Shown here in pieces: positions 60,306 through 64,000 of a stretch of DNA of 64,000 bases (position 1 is the stretch's first letter; every line of letters begins with the position of its first letter). The DNA comes from Flavobacterium orientale (lineage in GTDB: Bacteria; Bacteroidota; Bacteroidia; Flavobacteriales; Flavobacteriaceae). Below the pieces are notes generated by a model. It was not told the origin of the DNA. It saw only the letters and a program-made list of their open reading frames with translations, and did no database searches. The stretch covers positions 310,624-374,623 of the forward strand of contig NZ_BMFG01000002.1 in assembly GCF_014638005.1 (NCBI RefSeq). Reading direction: 5' to 3'. The position numbers were made by a program, and so were the translations under genes.

Positions 60306-60500
60306 ATGAATTACCTAAAATACATTCAATATTTTTATCTTTTTGCAGCAGGATTTTTCGCCTATTTGGGATTTACCTCACTAGATAATCAAGGAGAACG
60401 CAACCCATGGATGATGTTTTTCTTTGCTGCTTTAGCATTGTTTATGTTCTTTTTCAGAAGACATTTTTATAGCAAATATCAAGATAAAAACAAAAAATAA
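60306..60500 (+). CDS. small membrane protein of unknown function
   Basis: A 64-residue protein with two hydrophobic segments (YIQYFYLFAAGFFAYLGF and WMMFFFAALALFMFFF) separated by a short polar loop with an NQGERNPW motif, and a basic C-terminal tail. It resembles the small membrane proteins usually found in this position between lptC and the CNNM/CBS gene in flavobacteria. The gene spacing (25 bases from lptC, five bases to the next gene) supports that it is real and co-transcribed. No function can be given. Confidence 0.75.
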   Translation: MNYLKYIQYFYLFAAGFFAYLGFTSLDNQGERNPWMMFFFAALALFMFFFRRHFYSKYQDKNKK

Positions 60501-60505
60501 AACAA

Positions 60506-61771
60506 GTGGAAATTAGCATTATTATTCTATGCTTACTGCTTTCTGCATTATTTTCAGGAATGGAAATTGCTTTTGTCTCTTCCAATAAAGTATCTCTGGG
60601 TATCGAAAAATTGCAAGATAATTTTTTGTCAAGAATACTCTCCAAACTCACCGAGAAGCCTTCAAAATTTATTGCAGCAATGTTTGTTGGAAAAAATATT
60701 GCATTGGTTATTTATGGATTCTTGATGGGAGAACTAATTTTAAAATTAGTATTTCCCGGTTTACAATTTGATTCAGAGTTATCCATCCCTATTTTACTTA
60801 TTCAAACAATTATTTCAACTGTATTAATTTTAATTACTGCTGAGTTTTTACCAAAAGTATTTTTTCAGATTTATGCGAATAGTTTTTTAAAGTTATTTGC
60901 ACTTCCTACTTATATTTTTTATTTGTTGCTTTATTTTTTATCATCATTTGTAATTTGGATATCTGATGTTATCTCTAAAAAATTCTTTAAAATAGATGTT
61001 GATAAAGACCAGTTACTATTTAGTAAATTAGAATTAGGAAACTATATTTCTGAGCAAATGCATGGCATTGAACATGATGAAAATGTCGATTCTGAGATTC
61101 AAATATTTCAAAATGCTTTAGAGTTTACTGCTGTAAAAGCAAGAGATATTATGAATCCAAGAACAGAAATAGCTGCAGTAGAAATTCATGATTCTGTTTC
61201 AGAATTGAAACAAAAATTTGAAGAAACAGGTTATTCTAAAATTGTGGTTTACCAGAACTCTTTAGATGATATTATTGGCTATGTTCATTCTTTTGATTTA
61301 TTTAAAAAGCCAAAAACAATCAAATCAGTTTTAATTTCGGTGGAATATATTCCTGAAACCATTTTTATAAAAGATGCATTGAGTTTACTAACAAAAAAAC
61401 GAAAAAGTATTGCAGTTGTCTTAGATGAATATGGAGGTACTTCGGGAATGATAACAATTGAAGATATCGTGGAAGAACTTTTTGGCGAAATTGAAGACGA
61501 GCATGATGAAGAGGAAACTTTGATTGAAGAGCAATTAAATGAAAATGAATATCGTTTTTCTACTCGATTTGATGTAGAGTATTTGAATGAAACGTATAAA
61601 TTCAACCTTCCTGAAAGCGACTCTTATTCCACTTTGGGAGGAATGATAGTAAATCATAATAATGAAATTCCTCAAAAAGAAGACACTATTCAAATAGAAA
61701 ATTATCTATTCATTATTGAAGAAGCTTCCAGCAAAAAAATTGAGCTTGTAAAGATGATAATCAAAGAATAA
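60506..61771 (+). CDS. CNNM/CBS domain membrane protein (hemolysin C/CorC family)
   Basis: A 421-residue protein with a CNNM (DUF21) membrane domain of about four helices (residues 1-170), a pair of CBS domains (about 190-330, including MNPRTEIAAVE and LDEYGGTSGMITIEDIVEELFGEIEDE) and a C-terminal CorC/HlyC domain. The family is linked to magnesium or cobalt homeostasis; the related GldE takes part in gliding, but no gld genes are near. The start is a GTG (GTG GAA ATT), five bases after the preceding small gene's stop. The protein should sit in the inner membrane and sense nucleotides through CBS. Confidence 0.9.
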   Translation: MEISIIILCLLLSALFSGMEIAFVSSNKVSLGIEKLQDNFLSRILSKLTEKPSKFIAAMFVGKNIALVIYGFLMGELILKLVFPGLQFDSELSIPILLIQTIISTVLILITAEFLPKVFFQIYANSFLKLFALPTYIFYLLLYFLSSFVIWISDVISKKFFKIDVDKDQLLFSKLELGNYISEQMHGIEHDENVDSEIQIFQNALEFTAVKARDIMNPRTEIAAVEIHDSVSELKQKFEETGYSKIVVYQNSLDDIIGYVHSFDLFKKPKTIKSVLISVEYIPETIFIKDALSLLTKKRKSIAVVLDEYGGTSGMITIEDIVEELFGEIEDEHDEEETLIEEQLNENEYRFSTRFDVEYLNETYKFNLPESDSYSTLGGMIVNHNNEIPQKEDTIQIENYLFIIEEASSKKIELVKMIIKE

Positions 61772-61890
61772 CAAACTTCAAAAAACCATTGTTTTTTCAA
61801 AAACCATCTTTATTTATTGATTTCAAAATCTATTAATCAAAAAAACTGCAAAATATATCCGATACATTATTATTATTTCACAGATAATTG

Positions 61891-61898
61891 TATTTTCG
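61891..61898 (+). promoter_or_regulatory. possible -7 element of the PpiD/SurA-like gene
   Basis: TATTTTCG has one mismatch to TAnnTTTG and lies 28 bases before the start. No TTG at -33. Confidence 0.35.
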
Positions 61899-61926
61899 CA
61901 AACTGAATTAAAAAAACATATATAAA

Positions 61927-64000
61927 ATGGCAATTTTAGGAAAAATTAGACAGCGTTCATTTATTCTAATTGTAATCATTGCGTTAGCATTATTTTCATT
62001 TGTCTTGGCAGATGTTATTCAAAGTGGCGGTTTTAGTCAAACAACTACTAATGTTGGTACAATAAACGGAACAGATGTGTCATACGACCAGTTTAACTTA
62101 AAGGTTAACAATGTTGAAAAGCAAGGTGCACAACAAGGAACTACAACGATTCAGGCAATGAATCAAGTTTGGAACCAAGAAATAAATCTTGCATTGTTAA
62201 ATGACGAATTAGAAAAATTGGGAATCAGAATTTCTGAATCACATTTGGTTGAAGCTTTAAAAGCTGACCAAACTATTGGAAGAAGCCCAATGTTTGCTAA
62301 TGAAATGGGTCAATTTGACATCAATAAATACAGAGAATATTTCAAATCAAGTTCTAATCAACAAGAAAAAGATGAATTAGAAAGAATTGAAGTTAATGCA
62401 AACGTTTCTGCAAAATATCAAATCTATTCTACTTTATTAAAATCAGCGTTTTATACAACCGTAAATGATGCTAAATTCAAATATAACTTAGAAAACGATA
62501 AAGTTACTTTTGATTATGTGGTGGTTCCGTTTTCTTCTATAAATGATAGTGAAGTAACTGTTTCTGATAAAGAAATAACTGACTTCATGAAGAAAAACGA
62601 AAAGAAATATAAATCAGAAGAAACAAGAGAAATCGAATTTGTAACTATCAATGATAATGCAACTGATAGTGATAAAACAGATATCAAATCTCGTTTAGAA
62701 GGATTGCTAAATGCAAAAGTTGTATTTAACAATGAAACCAATCAAAATGATACTTTGCCTGGTTTCAGAGCTACAACAAATATTGTAGAGTTTGTAAATG
62801 CTAATTCTGATTTTCCATATGATTCAACATTTGTATCAAAATCTGATTTACCTGCAGAATATGCAGAACAAATCTTTAACCTTGCAGATGGTGAAGTTTT
62901 TGGACCTTATGAATATGGAAATTATTATGCTGTAAGTCGTTCTATGGGAAGAAAAGCAGGAGCAAAAGCAAGAGCAAGTCACATTTTGATCAGCTACGAA
63001 GGAACTCCTGTTCAAACAAAAGAAATCAGAAATAAAGAACAAGCTAAAACAAAAGCAGAAGAAATTTTAGCTAAAGTAACGGCTAATCCAGGTGAATTTG
63101 CAATGATTGCAATGACGGAATCAGAAGATACACAGTCTGGACAAAGAGGTGGAGATTTAGATTTCTTTAATCCTGGTCAAATGGTAAAACCATTTAACGA
63201 TTTTGTATTCAACAATTCAGTTGGTAAAATAGGTTTAGTAGAGTCAGAATTTGGTTTCCATATTATCAACATTACTGACAGACAAGATGCTATACAATTA
63301 GCAACTATTGCTCAGAAAATTGAAGCTTCTGAAAAAACTACAGACGGAGCTTATACGAATGCAATGAAATTTGAACAGTTAGCAAACGAAAAAGCTTTTG
63401 CCGATGCTGCAAACGAATTCAAATTGGCTGTTTCGCCATCAGTGAAATCAAAAGCTCTTGATGAAGCTATGGGAGAATTAGGTAATCAAAGACAAATCGT
63501 TCGTTGGGCCTTTGAAAAAGGAACTGATCTTAATGATGTGAAACGTTTTGAAATTCCTAAAGTTGGTCACGTAATTGCAAGATTAAAAAAAATAAACAAA
63601 GAAGGTTTGTTGCCAATTGAAGATGCAAGAATTCAACTGGAGCCAATCATCAAAAACAATAAAAAGGCAGAATTGATTAAAGTTAAAATGAAAGGAACTA
63701 CGCTTGATGCTATTGCTAAAGCAGGTGCTGTAACTGTTCAAAAAGCTGAAAACGTTAGTTTAGAGAACCCTATTATTCCAAATTCAGGTTCAGAGCCGGC
63801 AGTGGTTGGAGTTGCTTTTAGCACAGAGGCATCAAAAGTATCTGAATTAGTTCAAGGTAACACAGGTGTTTATGCGGTTAAAACAACTCAGGTTTCTAAA
63901 GGATTACCAACCCAAGACTATACAGTTCAACTAACAGCTTTGAAAGCTCAGAACGGAACAGCTTTAAATAGAGTTTTCCCTGCTTTAAAAGAAAAAGCGA
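61927..64000 (+). CDS. ppiD: peptidylprolyl isomerase, PpiD/SurA-like (3' end outside window)
   Basis: The first 691 codons of a periplasmic folding helper; the frame is still open at the window edge. An N-terminal membrane anchor (SFILIVIIALALFSFVLADV, residues about 11-30) is followed by a SurA_N_3-type region (GTINGTDVSYDQF near 47, then the long helical chaperone part) and a parvulin rotamase domain with ARASHILISYEG near residue 351 and GEFAMIAMTESED and GGDLDFF behind it. It catalyses cis-trans isomerisation of prolyl bonds and assists outer-membrane protein folding. It follows the CNNM/CBS gene after a 155-base gap and probably has its own promoter. Confidence 0.92.
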   Translation, partial: MAILGKIRQRSFILIVIIALALFSFVLADVIQSGGFSQTTTNVGTINGTDVSYDQFNLKVNNVEKQGAQQGTTTIQAMNQVWNQEINLALLNDELEKLGIRISESHLVEALKADQTIGRSPMFANEMGQFDINKYREYFKSSSNQQEKDELERIEVNANVSAKYQIYSTLLKSAFYTTVNDAKFKYNLENDKVTFDYVVVPFSSINDSEVTVSDKEITDFMKKNEKKYKSEETREIEFVTINDNATDSDKTDIKSRLEGLLNAKVVFNNETNQNDTLPGFRATTNIVEFVNANSDFPYDSTFVSKSDLPAEYAEQIFNLADGEVFGPYEYGNYYAVSRSMGRKAGAKARASHILISYEGTPVQTKEIRNKEQAKTKAEEILAKVTANPGEFAMIAMTESEDTQSGQRGGDLDFFNPGQMVKPFNDFVFNNSVGKIGLVESEFGFHIINITDRQDAIQLATIAQKIEASEKTTDGAYTNAMKFEQLANEKAFADAANEFKLAVSPSVKSKALDEAMGELGNQRQIVRWAFEKGTDLNDVKRFEIPKVGHVIARLKKINKEGLLPIEDARIQLEPIIKNNKKAELIKVKMKGTTLDAIAKAGAVTVQKAENVSLENPIIPNSGSEPAVVGVAFSTEASKVSELVQGNTGVYAVKTTQVSKGLPTQDYTVQLTALKAQNGTALNRVFPALKEKA

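Noticed and set aside
60506..61771. GldE (gliding motility) for the CNNM/CBS protein
   Set aside because: No gld genes are near and the family is broad; only the general CNNM/CBS name is supported.
1..64000. Prophage, transposon, defence or secondary-metabolite island
   Set aside because: No integrase, transposase, phage structural, restriction, Cas or synthase genes are seen; all genes fit chromosomal flavobacterial functions.

Overview
The window looks like a chromosomal segment of an AT-rich member of the Bacteroidota, most likely Flavobacterium or a close relative in the Flavobacteriaceae. The evidence is Bacteroidota-type promoter elements (TAnnTTTG, in places with a TTG about 19 bases upstream), no clear Shine-Dalgarno sequences, two proteins with type IX secretion (T9SS) C-terminal sorting domains, a SusC/SusD/SusE outer-membrane glycan-uptake set, mevalonate-pathway isoprenoid genes and typical flavobacterial families (DUF58, DUF4407, DUF3667, LptC-type lipoprotein). 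I see no prophage, insertion sequence, CRISPR array, plasmid function or toxin-antitoxin pair.

Layout. 1-11 kb: the 3' part of dnaE, thioredoxin, an SDR oxidoreductase, a DUF58 protein, tRNA-Asp, an RluE-like pseudouridine synthase, a TspO protein, then a lipid/isoprenoid run (diphosphomevalonate decarboxylase, mevalonate kinase-like GHMP kinase, UbiA-family prenyltransferase) followed by an RsuA/RluB-type pseudouridine synthase and an NTF2-like protein. 11-24 kb: housekeeping and poorly characterised genes (M3 peptidase, tRNA-Leu, M20 dipeptidase, DUF4407, YjbR, cyclase-family hydrolase, DUF3667, HemW, lipoproteins, RuvC, a flippase-like membrane protein and a family 2 glycosyltransferase, DUF456). 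24-32 kb: a T9SS-secreted protein, a BaiN/HI0933-type flavoprotein, a glycerophosphodiesterase, and a 1237-residue lipoprotein combining a metallophosphatase with an Omp85-type barrel.

32.9-53.3 kb is a complete alpha-glucan (starch/maltodextrin) utilisation locus. Leftward genes: LacI-type regulator; then an MFS transporter, beta-phosphoglucomutase, GH65 maltose phosphorylase, GH13, GH31 and a second GH13 lipoprotein. Rightward genes: SusC, SusD, SusE and a T9SS-secreted GH13. The inferred flow is surface cleavage by the secreted amylase, capture and import by SusCDE, periplasmic trimming by GH13 and GH31 enzymes, then MFS uptake and phosphorolysis of maltose to glucose and beta-glucose-1-phosphate, which the mutase turns into glucose-6-phosphate. 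A perfect 16-bp LacI-type palindrome lies between the regulator and susC, and an identical 18-mer is present upstream of both susC and the MFS gene.

53.4-64 kb: an AsmA-like protein, tRNA-Phe, pantothenate kinase CoaX, an outer-membrane barrel candidate, a TPR protein, LptC, a small membrane protein, a CNNM/CBS protein and the 5' part of a PpiD/SurA-like periplasmic chaperone, which together suggest an envelope-biogenesis cluster.

The less ordinary material is in the non-coding DNA: a 716-bp gap (32207-32922) with a decayed copy of the neighbouring amylase gene end plus two tandem-repeat families, a repeat-derived in-frame insert in a glycosyltransferase, hairpins in the MFS leader, and start codons that collide with promoter elements. 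I found no convincing wholly new multi-gene system. The polysaccharide locus is of a known general type; the phosphatase-Omp85 fusion is the most unusual protein.
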